Shown here one piece after another: positions 8,395 through 16,843 of a DNA stretch of 64,000 bases. This stretch comes from CAWIUB01 sp963839995 (GTDB taxonomy: Bacteria > Actinomycetota > Actinomycetes > Mycobacteriales > Jatrophihabitantaceae), in assembly GCA_963839995.1 (NCBI GenBank), contig CAWIXH010000007.1:62001-126000 (forward strand), read 5' to 3'. The position numbers and the translations under genes are program-made. Below the pieces are notes generated by a model. That model was not told the origin of the DNA. It made no database searches and worked only from the letters and a program-made list of their open reading frames with translations. Position 1 is the stretch's first letter, and each line of letters begins with the position of its first letter.

Positions 8395-9088
8395 CGGCGT
8401 CGTCGCCTCATACGGCCCGGTGCGGGCACTGGATGGCGTCGACATCAGGGTCGCGCAAGGCAGCATCACCGCCGTGCTGGGCGCCAACGGCGCCGGAAAG
8501 ACCACACTGTTGCGCACGGTGAACGGGCTGCTGCGGGCTCGCGAGGGGCGGATCCGGCTGGACGGCCTCGACGTGACGCGTCGCCGTCCGGAGGACATGG
8601 CGCGACTGGGCATGACGCACGTGCCCGAAGGCAGGGGAGTGGTCGTCGAGCTGACCGTCGAGGAGAATCTGCGGCTTGGCGGGCTATGGCGTCCCGATCG
8701 GGCGCGAGCCCAGGCCGACATGGCGCGGGTGTACGAGATCTTCCCACCGCTGCGGACGCGCCGCCGCCAGCTCGCGCAGAGCCTGTCCGGCGGCGAGCGT
8801 CAGATGCTGGCCATCGGCCGGGCGTTGATGGCCCGCCCCAAGCTGCTGCTGCTGGACGAGCCGTCGCTCGGGCTCGCCCCGCGAACCTCCGCCGAGATCA
8901 TCGGGGTGATCCGCCAGCTGCGCGACGACACCGGGCTGACGGTCCTGCTCGTCGAACAGAACGCGACGACGGCGCTGTCGGTGGCCGACCGGGTCGTCGT
9001 CCTCAACCTCGGCCGTAAGGTCGCCGACGACCGCGCCGACACCTTCGCCGTGGACGACCGGCTCCGCGCCGCGTATCTGGGCTTCTAG
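8372..9088 (+). CDS. livF: Branched-chain amino acid-type ABC transporter ATPase (LivF)
   Basis: A 238-residue second ATPase. Walker A is GANGAGKTT, the signature SLSGGERQMLAIGRAL, Walker B LLLLDEPSLGLAP, the switch-His position is replaced by Gln in LLVEQNATTAL (normal for LivF), and it has the MTHVPEGRGVVVELTVEENL segment. It starts at GTG 8372 inside livG; ATG 8381 is an alternative. Coupling by overlap indicates co-expression in equal amounts with livG. Confidence 0.93.
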   Translation: MDRMLDVDGVVASYGPVRALDGVDIRVAQGSITAVLGANGAGKTTLLRTVNGLLRAREGRIRLDGLDVTRRRPEDMARLGMTHVPEGRGVVVELTVEENLRLGGLWRPDRARAQADMARVYEIFPPLRTRRRQLAQSLSGGERQMLAIGRALMARPKLLLLDEPSLGLAPRTSAEIIGVIRQLRDDTGLTVLLVEQNATTALSVADRVVVLNLGRKVADDRADTFAVDDRLRAAYLGF

Positions 9089-9101
9089 GAGGCAGGGCCG
9101 C

Positions 9102-9980
9102 ATGCTGCGCTTCGTCGACCTGACGCTCTCCGGCGTCACCAATGGCATGATCTACGCGGCCGTCAGCCTTGCGCTCGTGCTTATCTGGCGAGCCACGCGG
9201 ATCGTCAACTTCGCGCAGGGCGGCATGCTGATGGTGACGACCATCGTCGCGTACCAGATCGTCCAGGCCGGCGGCTCCTATTGGCTCGGTACGCTCGTCG
9301 CGATCGCCTGCGGGCTGGCCCTCGGAGCGGTCACCGAGGCCGTGCTCATCCGCCCGGTCGAGAACAAGCCGCCGATCAACGCGGTGATCGTCACGCTTGG
9401 CTTGCTGGTGCTGCTGCAGGGGATCGCCGGCGCGACCTTCGGGGGCACCCCGAAGTCCTTCTCGCCGGCATTCGGGATCCAGGGCTATGACATCGGCGGC
9501 AAGCGGGTGCTGTTCTCGCCCGCCGACCTGTTCACCGTGCTCGTCGTGATCGGCGTGATGGTGCTGCTGGCGCTGCTGTTCCGGCGCACCGCGGTGGGGC
9601 TGCGCATGCGCGCCGCAGCGTTCGCGCCGGAGGTCGCGCGGATGCTCGGAGTGCGGGTCGGGCGCACGCTCACCCTCGGCTGGGCGCTCGCCGCCGGGGT
9701 GGGTGCCGTGGCGGGTATCCTCGTAGCGCCGAGCACGTTCGTCGGGCCCAACGCGTTCGACGCAATCCTGATCTTCGGCTTCACCGCCGCGGTGATCGGC
9801 GGGCTGGACTCGCCGCCCGGTGCGGTCGTCGGCGGGCTGCTGCTGGGACTCGCGCTCAGCTACCTGTCCGGCTATGCGGGTTCGGACGTCGTGACGTTCG
9901 GGACGCTCGTCATCCTCATCGTGGTCCTCATGGTCCGGCCGAGCGGCCTGTTCGGCGTCCGATCCGGACGGCGGGTCTGA
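9102..9980 (+). CDS. livH: Branched-chain amino acid-type ABC permease (LivH)
   Basis: A 292-residue inner-membrane permease with about eight hydrophobic segments and a short motif TRIVNFAQGGMLMV near residue 32 that is typical of LivH. An AGGAGGC-like ribosome site precedes the ATG. It follows livF by 13 bases and precedes livM by 7, so it belongs to the same operon and pairs with LivM to form the pore. Confidence 0.93.
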   Translation: MLRFVDLTLSGVTNGMIYAAVSLALVLIWRATRIVNFAQGGMLMVTTIVAYQIVQAGGSYWLGTLVAIACGLALGAVTEAVLIRPVENKPPINAVIVTLGLLVLLQGIAGATFGGTPKSFSPAFGIQGYDIGGKRVLFSPADLFTVLVVIGVMVLLALLFRRTAVGLRMRAAAFAPEVARMLGVRVGRTLTLGWALAAGVGAVAGILVAPSTFVGPNAFDAILIFGFTAAVIGGLDSPPGAVVGGLLLGLALSYLSGYAGSDVVTFGTLVILIVVLMVRPSGLFGVRSGRRV

Positions 9981-9987
9981 CGCTCCG

Positions 9988-11076
9988 ATGACAGTGACGG
10001 CGCAACCCCCGACCACCACCAGAATGCCACGCACCGCGTTCTGGCGGCTGACCGTGGTCCGCCATCTCGGATCCGCGATGGTCGCGCTGGGCGCCCTCTA
10101 CTTGATCACCGAGCATGTCGACGAATACCGGAACCTGCAGATCGCGACAATCTGCTACACCGCCATCGCGGTGGGCGGGCTGACCGTGCTGTGCGGCACG
10201 AGCGGGCAGATCTCCCTCGGCCAGGGGGCATTCATGGCCGTCGGCGGGTACACGACCGCGGTGGTCCTCGAGCACCAGGGCTGGAATATCGGCTGGGTCG
10301 TCGTGATCAGCACGGTGGCCACCGCGGCCTTCGGGGCCATCGTCGGTCTGGCCGCCGCTCGGCTGCGTGGGCCATACCTGGCCGGCGCCACACTGGCTCT
10401 CGCGGTTGGTCTGCCGTCGCTCGCCAACTACCGTCACCTGCGCGACACCCTGGGCGGCGCGAACGGCCTGACGATCGCCACAACCCCGCCGCCGCTCTCA
10501 CTCGGCGAGACGTTCCCGCTGGAGCGGTGGCAGGCGTGGATCTGTGGGTTGTGCGCGGTGATCGTCTTCGTCGGGCTGGCCAATCTGCTGCGTAGCAAGC
10601 TCGGGCAGGACATGCGGGCGCTGCGCGACGACGAGGTCGCGGCCGCGCTGTCCGGCATCAGGGTGGCGCGCCTGCAGGTCGTCGCGTTCATCGTCAGCGC
10701 GGCCTGCGCCGGGTTGGCCGGTTCGCTGCTGGCGTTCGTCACCAGCCTGGCCGCGCCCGGCGCCTTCCCGTTGTCGCTCTCGCTCTCGCTGCTGACGGCG
10801 GCGGTGCTGGGTGGCCTCGGCAGCCTGGCCGGCGCGGTTTACGGTTCGGTCCTGGTCGTCCTGCTGCCGATCTGGTCCAGCGGCCTGGCGGAGTCGCTCA
10901 ACCTTTCCCGTGACGTCTATTCGAATCTGCCGCTGATCGTCTACGGCGTCGTGCTCATCCTGGTGATGCTGCTGTTTCCGCGCGGGTTGCAGGGGGCGCT
11001 GCGCCTCGTCCCCGGCGCTATCGCCGGATTGCGCAGCCGCGGGTCACGAGACGGAAACGGAGCTGGCCGGGACTGA
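9988..11076 (+). CDS. livM: Branched-chain amino acid-type ABC permease (LivM)
   Basis: A 362-residue permease. It carries the GTSGQISLGQGAFMAVGGY motif of LivM around residue 68, multiple membrane segments, an EAA-like RALRDDEVAAALSGI loop for ATPase docking near residue 208, and a late LTAAVLGGLGSLAGAVYG. The C-terminus is basic and cytoplasmic. It is the fourth gene of the operon, seven bases after livH. Confidence 0.93.
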   Translation: MTVTAQPPTTTRMPRTAFWRLTVVRHLGSAMVALGALYLITEHVDEYRNLQIATICYTAIAVGGLTVLCGTSGQISLGQGAFMAVGGYTTAVVLEHQGWNIGWVVVISTVATAAFGAIVGLAAARLRGPYLAGATLALAVGLPSLANYRHLRDTLGGANGLTIATTPPPLSLGETFPLERWQAWICGLCAVIVFVGLANLLRSKLGQDMRALRDDEVAAALSGIRVARLQVVAFIVSAACAGLAGSLLAFVTSLAAPGAFPLSLSLSLLTAAVLGGLGSLAGAVYGSVLVVLLPIWSSGLAESLNLSRDVYSNLPLIVYGVVLILVMLLFPRGLQGALRLVPGAIAGLRSRGSRDGNGAGRD

Positions 11077-11134
11077 GTCGACTGTCTACCCTCAGCCGAA
11101 CGCAGTTCTCCTCGACCCTGAAGGGGGCGCAACG

Positions 11135-12463
11135 ATGCGCAACAGGACGGGCATTCGGATCGCGACAGCGGGCATTGCCGCGCTCGCGCTGGTGCTCGCT
11201 GCGTGCAGCAGCTCCAAGAGCAGCAGCAGTGGCGGCGGTGCTGACAACGGCCCGAACAAGGCCAGCGCGCCGGGAGTCACCGCGACGACGGTCACGATCG
11301 GCAGCCACCAGCCGCTGACCGGCCCGGCCGCACCCGGCTACAGCGAGATCGCCCCGGCGATGAATGCGTACTTCACGTGGGTCAACGATCATGGCGGGGT
11401 CAACGGCCGGACGATCAACTTCAAGTATGAGGACGATGGATACAACCCGACCAACACGGTGACGGTCACCAAAAAGCTCGTCCTGCAGGACAGGATCTAC
11501 GCCATGGTCGGCGGCCTCGGCACGCCGACGCATACCAAGGTGTTGGACTACCTCAACGGCTCACGGGTTCCGGACCTGTTCGTCTCGTCCGGCTGCCAGT
11601 GCTGGGACCAGCCGCAGAAGTACCCGTATACGTTCGGCTTTCAGCCCGACTACGTCGTCGAGGGCAAGATCCTCGGCCAGTACGTCGTCAAGAACTTCCC
11701 GGGCAAGAAGGTCGCGTACTTCTCCCAGGACGACGACTTCGGGGCCGACGGCGTCAAGGGTCTGGACACCGAGATCGACAAGTCCCAGGTGGTGGCCCGC
11801 CAGGTCTACCAACCGGGCAACACCGATGTCTCCGCACAGGTATCGGCGATCGCCCGGGCAAAGCCGGACGTCGTCGTGCTGTTCACGATTCCGGCCTACA
11901 CGGCGCTGTTCAGGCTCACGTCACTAAAATTGGCCTTCAGCCCGCAGCTGGTGGTCACCAATGTCGGCGCCGACGTCATGACGCTGTCGGCGCTGCTCGA
12001 GCAATACTCCAAGTCCGCGACAAAGGGAAATCAGGCCATCGAAGGCATCGTCTCCGACGGCTACCTGCCGTCGCTCGGCGACACGAGCAACAGCTGGCAC
12101 ACGCTGTTCACCCAGGTCAAGCAGAAGTACGCTCCGACGCTGCCGTTCGACGCGAACGTGCAATATGGGCTGGCCGTCGCCTACACGTTCGTCCAAGTGC
12201 TCCAGGCTGCCGGCAAGAACCCGACCCGGCAGAGCCTGATCGACGCGGTCGAGAAGGGCGGCCTTGCCGGGCCGGGACTGGTCCCTTTCCGGTACAGCAA
12301 GGACTCCCACGCCGGGTACACCGGGGTGCAGATCGGCGTGATCAAGTCCGGTGCGCTCGTCCTGCAGGGCACGCCGCTGGTCACCGACGACGGCACCGGC
12401 GCGATCACCCCGTACACCACGAAGCAGCCCGAGGCGCCCGCCAACGGGATCCCCACGGGCTGA
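11135..12463 (+). CDS. livK: ABC importer substrate-binding lipoprotein (LivK-like)
   Basis: A 442-residue extracytoplasmic receptor. The lipobox LAACSSS at residue ~25 with a basic start predicts a lipid anchor, and a Ser/Gly-rich linker follows. The mature part has the Leu/Ile/Val-binding fold (TIGSHQPLTGPAAPGYSEI, AMVGGLGTPTH, VAYFSQDDDFGADG). It probably depends on Lnt (2123-3751) for full acylation. It is the last gene of the operon, followed directly by a strong hairpin. The ligand is unknown; such receptors also bind amides, aromatic acids or short-chain compounds. Confidence 0.92.
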   Translation: MRNRTGIRIATAGIAALALVLAACSSSKSSSSGGGADNGPNKASAPGVTATTVTIGSHQPLTGPAAPGYSEIAPAMNAYFTWVNDHGGVNGRTINFKYEDDGYNPTNTVTVTKKLVLQDRIYAMVGGLGTPTHTKVLDYLNGSRVPDLFVSSGCQCWDQPQKYPYTFGFQPDYVVEGKILGQYVVKNFPGKKVAYFSQDDDFGADGVKGLDTEIDKSQVVARQVYQPGNTDVSAQVSAIARAKPDVVVLFTIPAYTALFRLTSLKLAFSPQLVVTNVGADVMTLSALLEQYSKSATKGNQAIEGIVSDGYLPSLGDTSNSWHTLFTQVKQKYAPTLPFDANVQYGLAVAYTFVQVLQAAGKNPTRQSLIDAVEKGGLAGPGLVPFRYSKDSHAGYTGVQIGVIKSGALVLQGTPLVTDDGTGAITPYTTKQPEAPANGIPTG

Positions 12464-12473
12464 CCCCCAGAGC

Positions 12474-12515
12474 GCCGGTCATGGTGTGGCGGACGATCCC
12501 CACACCATGACCGGC
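12474..12515. terminator. Hairpin terminator after the liv operon
   Basis: A perfect 16-bp stem (12474-12489 with 12500-12515, beginning GCCGGTCATGG) around a 10-base loop, starting 11 bases after livK. It lacks a U-run, as is common for actinobacterial terminators, and lies between convergent livK and mscS, so it may serve both. Confidence 0.8.
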
Positions 12516-12538
12516 CCCAATCCGGGCGGCGGTCAGGC

Positions 12539-13270
12539 TCAGAGAGCTGGCGGCGGCGCAGCCTCGACGGCCTCCTCGCCGTCCTCGTCTGCCGGCGTTT
12601 CCTCGTCGTCCTCCGGGGCAGGGCCGACGGCAGCGGCGAGCAGACCGCTATTCGGGATGTTGATCAGCGGGCCGTCGTCGGCCTGCAGCGAGGTATAGAG
12701 CAAACCGACCGAACTGACGATGCCGTCGTGTGGTCCGCCCAGCGTGCCGGAGTAGATCCTGATCCGAGCGCCTGGTACGTAGGGCCTTGCGAACAGCAAC
12801 ACGAGTCCGGCGAACAGGTTGCCCAGCACCTGCTGGGCCGCGATGCCGAGGATGATGCCGGTGACCGCACCACCAACCAGCAGCCGATCCAACGGGACGT
12901 CGAGCAGCTCGAGCACGCAGAACAGGACGACGAGGTAGCCGATCAGCAGCGCTGCGACCCTCAGCGAGGACGCCGCCGAGGTTCCGGCACGTGGCTCGCT
13001 AATCCGCCGCAGTTCGTTCGCCGCGGCCCGGGTGGCCAACACGCCGAAGATCAGAGTTGCGAGCGCGCAGCCCCAGGTAGTGAGGCGCCGCGTCATGAAC
13101 TCGTCGTGGATGCCACCGTAGGTGTTGCCCACGATCAGCGCAGCAATGGGGACGATCCCGTAGCCGATCGCCCTGCGGAAGTCGGGCTTTACCTGCTCGT
13201 CCAGCGCCCGCAGGGCTTGTTTGGCAGACTCGGGCAGGCTCATGTCCACCTTGGGTTTGCGCCACCACAT
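12539..13270 (-). CDS. MscS-family mechanosensitive ion channel protein
   Basis: 243 residues. Hydrophobic segments lie at about 37-57, 68-85, 105-125 and 130-150; the pore-lining region GAVTGIILGIAAQQVLGNLFAG and the following ARPYVPGARIRI beta-domain entry are MscS hallmarks. The C-terminus is strongly acidic (EDDEETPADEDGEE). It is shorter than full MscS and lacks a large C-terminal cage, as in many actinobacterial versions. It probably releases solutes on hypo-osmotic shock. It is convergent with the liv operon. Confidence 0.85.
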   Translation of the reverse strand: MWWRKPKVDMSLPESAKQALRALDEQVKPDFRRAIGYGIVPIAALIVGNTYGGIHDEFMTRRLTTWGCALATLIFGVLATRAAANELRRISEPRAGTSAASSLRVAALLIGYLVVLFCVLELLDVPLDRLLVGGAVTGIILGIAAQQVLGNLFAGLVLLFARPYVPGARIRIYSGTLGGPHDGIVSSVGLLYTSLQADDGPLINIPNSGLLAAAVGPAPEDDEETPADEDGEEAVEAAPPPAL

Positions 13271-13320
13271 GGGCTTTGTCTACCAGGCTGTCCGGGCCGG
13301 AGCCGATAACGGGACCTACC

Positions 13321-13406
13321 TCTGGGCCCGGAGCAGGCCCAGATCCTGCTTCGCTATGACTGTGACGATTCACGGCCACCCGATCCGGTTACACCTATAG
13401 CGAAGC
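13321..13406. promoter_or_regulatory. Two inverted repeats between mscS and the methyltransferase
   Basis: TCTGGGCC-N7-GGCCCAGA forms a perfect 8-bp hairpin at 13321-13343. Just after it, GCTTCGCTAT (13348-13357) pairs with ATAGCGAAGC (13397-13406) across 39 bases. The stretch separates divergent genes, so a terminator-type role is less likely than a regulatory one; the function is not known. Confidence 0.5.
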
Positions 13407-13507
13407 GCGCCGCTGGAAGGAAAACGCGGCGCTAGAGCGGAGCTCAGGCGGCCCGGGTTGGTCTGTCACCTCGAGATCCTCGACGCCGAGTCCCGACGCC
13501 GCCCACC

Positions 13508-14530
13508 ATGGGATTCGTGAATCAGCCAGATACCCCCGTCGAGCGCCTGCGCCAACTGGTCAACGGCTACCAGGTCACCCAGGCGATCCACGTGATGGTG
13601 ACGCTCGGTCTACCGGATCTTCTCGCCGATGGATCACGCTCTTCGGCAGACCTGGCTGGCGAGACGGGAACGCACCCAGGATCCCTCCACCGCTTAATGT
13701 GCGCCCTTGCCGCCATCGGCGTCCTCACCGAGCGTGTCAACGGCTTCCAGCTCACCGAACTCGGCAACCTCCTGCGGGGCGACATTCCCGATTCGCTGGC
13801 CGGGTGGGCCGCGTACGTAGCACGCCCCTACCACTGGGCGGCATGGGGCGACCTGTTGCACACCGTGCGTACAGGCGAGATCGCGTTCGACGCCCGCCAC
13901 GGCGGCGAGAGCGTGTGGGACTGGCGCAGCCGACACCCCGAGGAGAACGAGATCTTCAACCACGCTATGCACGCACTCTCGGCGACAACAGCACGCCGGC
14001 TGGCCGAGGGCTACGACTTCAGTCGATTCTCCACTCTGGCCGACCTCGGCGGGGGTGACGGCACGCTCATGGCAGCCGTGCTCACCCGCCACCGGGGCCT
14101 GCGCGGTTTGATCTTCGACCTGCCCCACGTCGTCATCGATGCACCGTCGCGGCTGATGGCGGCCGGTGTCGCTGACCGCTGCAAGATCGTGGCCGGCAGC
14201 TTCTTCGATGTGGTGCCGCTCGGCTGTGATGCCTATGTCTTGAAGTCGATTCTTCACGATTGGGACGACGACGCGTCGGTTCGGATCCTTGAGCGGGTTC
14301 GAGACTCGACGAACCCTGGGACGGCTCTCCTCATCGTTGAGCGCGCCCTGGTGGAGCAGCACGCAGGACCCCTTGCAGCCATGTCGGACCTGAACATGAT
14401 GCTGATGACCGGAGGTAAGGAACGCACCCTCACCCAATGGCGGGGGCTCACCGATGCCAGCGGCTTCACGATCACCGGCACCGTGGACCTCGGCGCCGGG
14501 TGGTGGGTCATCGACACACGACGCAGGTAG
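13508..14530 (+). CDS. SAM-dependent O-methyltransferase, plant-COMT/CrtF-like
   Basis: 340 residues. The N-terminal winged-helix dimerisation domain (residues ~10-95, ending in VNGFQLTELGNLLR) is followed by a Rossmann methyltransferase domain with the SAM motif LADLGGGDGTL near residue 178, LIFDLPHV, and the catalytic-base motif LKSILHDWDDDASVRIL. Such enzymes methylate hydroxyls of polyketides, phenazines or other small aromatics. There is no biosynthetic neighbour to suggest a substrate. The ribosome site is weak; GTG 13517 is an alternative start. Confidence 0.88.
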   Translation: MGFVNQPDTPVERLRQLVNGYQVTQAIHVMVTLGLPDLLADGSRSSADLAGETGTHPGSLHRLMCALAAIGVLTERVNGFQLTELGNLLRGDIPDSLAGWAAYVARPYHWAAWGDLLHTVRTGEIAFDARHGGESVWDWRSRHPEENEIFNHAMHALSATTARRLAEGYDFSRFSTLADLGGGDGTLMAAVLTRHRGLRGLIFDLPHVVIDAPSRLMAAGVADRCKIVAGSFFDVVPLGCDAYVLKSILHDWDDDASVRILERVRDSTNPGTALLIVERALVEQHAGPLAAMSDLNMMLMTGGKERTLTQWRGLTDASGFTITGTVDLGAGWWVIDTRRR

Positions 14531-14600
14531 GCCGAATCTTGCCGCCGACGCCCGGCACCGCAGATTTGCCCAGATCCCGCCTTCGGCGTTGGAACGAAGT

Positions 14601-15437
14601 TCAGTCGAGCAGCACCTCAGCCAGCTGGCGGTAGCCGTCGAGCGGGTCGGCGTCCGGCTCGGCGAGCAGCTGAAGGCTGACGTGATCGGCTCCCGCGTCG
14701 AGGTGCTCGTGGATCCGCTTCGCGACGGCCGCAGCATCGCCGTGCGCGACGACCGCGTCGATCAACTGATCGCTGCCCCCACCAGTCAGATCGGTGTCGG
14801 CGAAGCCCAACCGGCGAAGGCTGTTCGTATAGTTGACCAGACCCAGGTACGGGGCGACCCGCTGTCGCCCGATCGCACGGCCTCGGGCGAGGTCCGGCTC
14901 GACGACGACCTTGTGCTCGGGCGCAAGCAGCGGCACAGCGCCGAGGATCTCGCGCGCCTGCCGGGTGTGCTCTGGCGTCGTCAGGTACGGGTGGGCACCT
15001 GCCGTCCGGTCGGCCGCCAGCCGCAGGACCTTCGGGCCGAGGGCTGCCAGCAATCTGCGCTGCGCCGGCACGTGCGCGTTGTCGAGTTCGTCCAGGTAGC
15101 GCACGAGCGCGTCGTACGGCTTGGTGAAGCGGGCATCGGTCTGCTCGCGGTGACCCGCGCCGATGCCCAGCAGGAACCGGCCGGGGTGCCGCGACTCGAT
15201 CTGATGGAAGGCCGTCGCAGCGGTCTGCGGATCGTCCTTCCAGATGTTGACGATTCCGGTGGCGACGACCAGCGTCGTCGTGGCGTCGAGCAGCTGGTCG
15301 GCAAGCTCGAGGTCGCCGCTCGGCGAGCCGCCGATCCACACCGCGCCGTAGCCGAGCTTCTCCAGCTCCGCCGCCAGGTCGGGCGACAGCCGCGAGGCGT
15401 TGCGCCAGACGCCGATCTTGCCGAGCCCGATAGTCAC
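14601..15437 (-). CDS. LLM-class (luciferase-like) F420-dependent oxidoreductase
   Basis: A ~278-residue TIM-barrel of the bacterial luciferase-like family, starting VTIGLGKIGVWR. The segments LEKLGYGAVWIGGSPSGDL, ATGIVNIWKDDP and GRFLLGIGAGH are typical of the actinobacterial F420-using subgroup. The frame extends 75 codons upstream, but that part overlaps the next gene and is not family-like; GTG 15437 fits the family start (TTG 15452 is an alternative). It is downstream of and co-oriented with the FAD oxidase cluster. The substrate is unknown. Confidence 0.85.
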   Translation of the reverse strand: MTIGLGKIGVWRNASRLSPDLAAELEKLGYGAVWIGGSPSGDLELADQLLDATTTLVVATGIVNIWKDDPQTAATAFHQIESRHPGRFLLGIGAGHREQTDARFTKPYDALVRYLDELDNAHVPAQRRLLAALGPKVLRLAADRTAGAHPYLTTPEHTRQAREILGAVPLLAPEHKVVVEPDLARGRAIGRQRVAPYLGLVNYTNSLRRLGFADTDLTGGGSDQLIDAVVAHGDAAAVAKRIHEHLDAGADHVSLQLLAEPDADPLDGYRQLAEVLLD

Positions 15438-15474
15438 ACCAGCCGCAACCAACCTCTGCCATCGGATGTTCCGG

Positions 15475-16770
15475 CTACGTGTCGAAGCCGAGGCCCAGCC
15501 GGTCCAGCGACCGCAGCCACAAGTTACGGCGACCGGCCGCTCGATCGGCGCGATCCAGCGACCAGCGAGTCGCCTGGATTCCCAGATATGCAAGGGGTTC
15601 CGGCGGGAACGGCACCGGCTTCGAGCGCACCATCTCCAGTTCGGTGCGCTCGGTGCGATCACCGGCGAGCAGATCCAGCATCACCAGTGCGCCGAAGCGC
15701 GACGCGCCGACGCCGAGGCCCGTGTAGCCCGCCGCGTACGCAACCTGCCCGCGGTGCGCGGTGCCGTAGAAGGCACAGAACCGGGTGCAGGTGTCGATGG
15801 CGCCGCCCCAGGCGTGGGTGAAGCGCAGCCCGTCCAGCTGCGGGAAGGTGTGGAAGAAATGCTCGGCGAGCTTGCCGAACGTGGCTGGTCGCTGGTCGTG
15901 GGCGGCTCGGACGCGCCGCCCCGGGTAGTAGACCGCGTCGTAGCCACCCCACAGGATGCGGTTGTCGGCCGACAGCCGGTAATAGTGGAACTGGTTGCCG
16001 CTGTCCCCGATGCCTTGCCTGTTTGCCCAGCCGATCGCGGCCAGCTGCTGCGGTGAGAGCGGCTCCGTCATCAACACGTAGTCATAGACGGGAACGGTGT
16101 ATAGGCGGATTCGGCGCACCAGCGAGGGGAATGCGCTCGTACCCAAGGCGATGTGCTGGGCGCGGACCGTCCCGCGAGCGGTCTGCAGCGTCAGCGGGCT
16201 GCCGTCGATCCGCTGCACGCGGGTGTGCTCGACGATGCGTACGCCGAGCTGCTCGCAGGCGCGAGCCAGTCCCCAGGCCAGCCTTGCGGGATCCACCAGC
16301 GCGGTGTTGCGCCGCTCCCACCGGCCAGCGAGGTACGTGGGGGAGTGGACCTGCGCGTAGACCGCCTCGCGGTCGAGGAACTCGCCACTGGTCTCGGCGC
16401 GCAGCTCGTCGGCCTGATGAGGCTCGGTGGCCACCGTCAGCTCACCGACCCGCGCGAAGTCGCAGTCGATGCCGTAGCGCTCGATCGTCGCGCCGATCTC
16501 GTCCAGATTCTGCTGGCCGAGCTGCTCGAGCCGGTCGTACTCCTGTGGGAAGCGGGCCCGGCCGTTGGCCGAGCCGTGGGTGAGGCTGGCGGCGCAGAAT
16601 CCGCCGTTGCGCCCGGATGCGGCGGCCCCGACTCGGTCAGCCTCGATCAGCACGACGTCACGGTCCGGGTCACGTTCCTTGGCCAGCAGCGCCGTCCAGA
16701 GGCCGGTGAATCCGCCGCCCACGACGGCCAGCTCGCACTCGAGATCACCGTCCAGCGGTGAGCGCGCCAC
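15475..16770 (-). CDS. FAD-dependent oxidoreductase, DAO/GlpO-like amine oxidase
   Basis: At least 431 residues. The FAD dinucleotide site ELAVVGGGFTGLWTA lies near residue 13, GRNGGFC near 54, and the C-terminal GYTGLGVGASRFGA closes the Rossmann fold. The family (D-amino-acid-oxidase superfamily, puuB-like) oxidises amines or imino acids. The frame stays open upstream to about 16863 and encodes the family-like TPISFWLDNPGRP, but has no ATG, GTG or TTG there; only CTG codons are available. Thus either GTG 16770 trims a conserved leader or a rare start is used. It neighbours the class III aminotransferase and a semialdehyde dehydrogenase, pointing to amine or amino-acid catabolism. Confidence 0.85.
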   Translation of the reverse strand: MARSPLDGDLECELAVVGGGFTGLWTALLAKERDPDRDVVLIEADRVGAAASGRNGGFCAASLTHGSANGRARFPQEYDRLEQLGQQNLDEIGATIERYGIDCDFARVGELTVATEPHQADELRAETSGEFLDREAVYAQVHSPTYLAGRWERRNTALVDPARLAWGLARACEQLGVRIVEHTRVQRIDGSPLTLQTARGTVRAQHIALGTSAFPSLVRRIRLYTVPVYDYVLMTEPLSPQQLAAIGWANRQGIGDSGNQFHYYRLSADNRILWGGYDAVYYPGRRVRAAHDQRPATFGKLAEHFFHTFPQLDGLRFTHAWGGAIDTCTRFCAFYGTAHRGQVAYAAGYTGLGVGASRFGALVMLDLLAGDRTERTELEMVRSKPVPFPPEPLAYLGIQATRWSLDRADRAAGRRNLWLRSLDRLGLGFDT

Positions 16771-16843
16771 GGGCCGACCCGGGTTGTCCAGCCAGAAGGA
16801 GATCGGTGTGGCGTCGCACAGCGCTTTGGTGATCAGCTGCGCG

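Noticed and set aside
12470..12520. 16-bp perfect inverted repeat as a possible MITE or operator
   Set aside because: Position right after the last operon gene and between convergent genes fits a terminator better.
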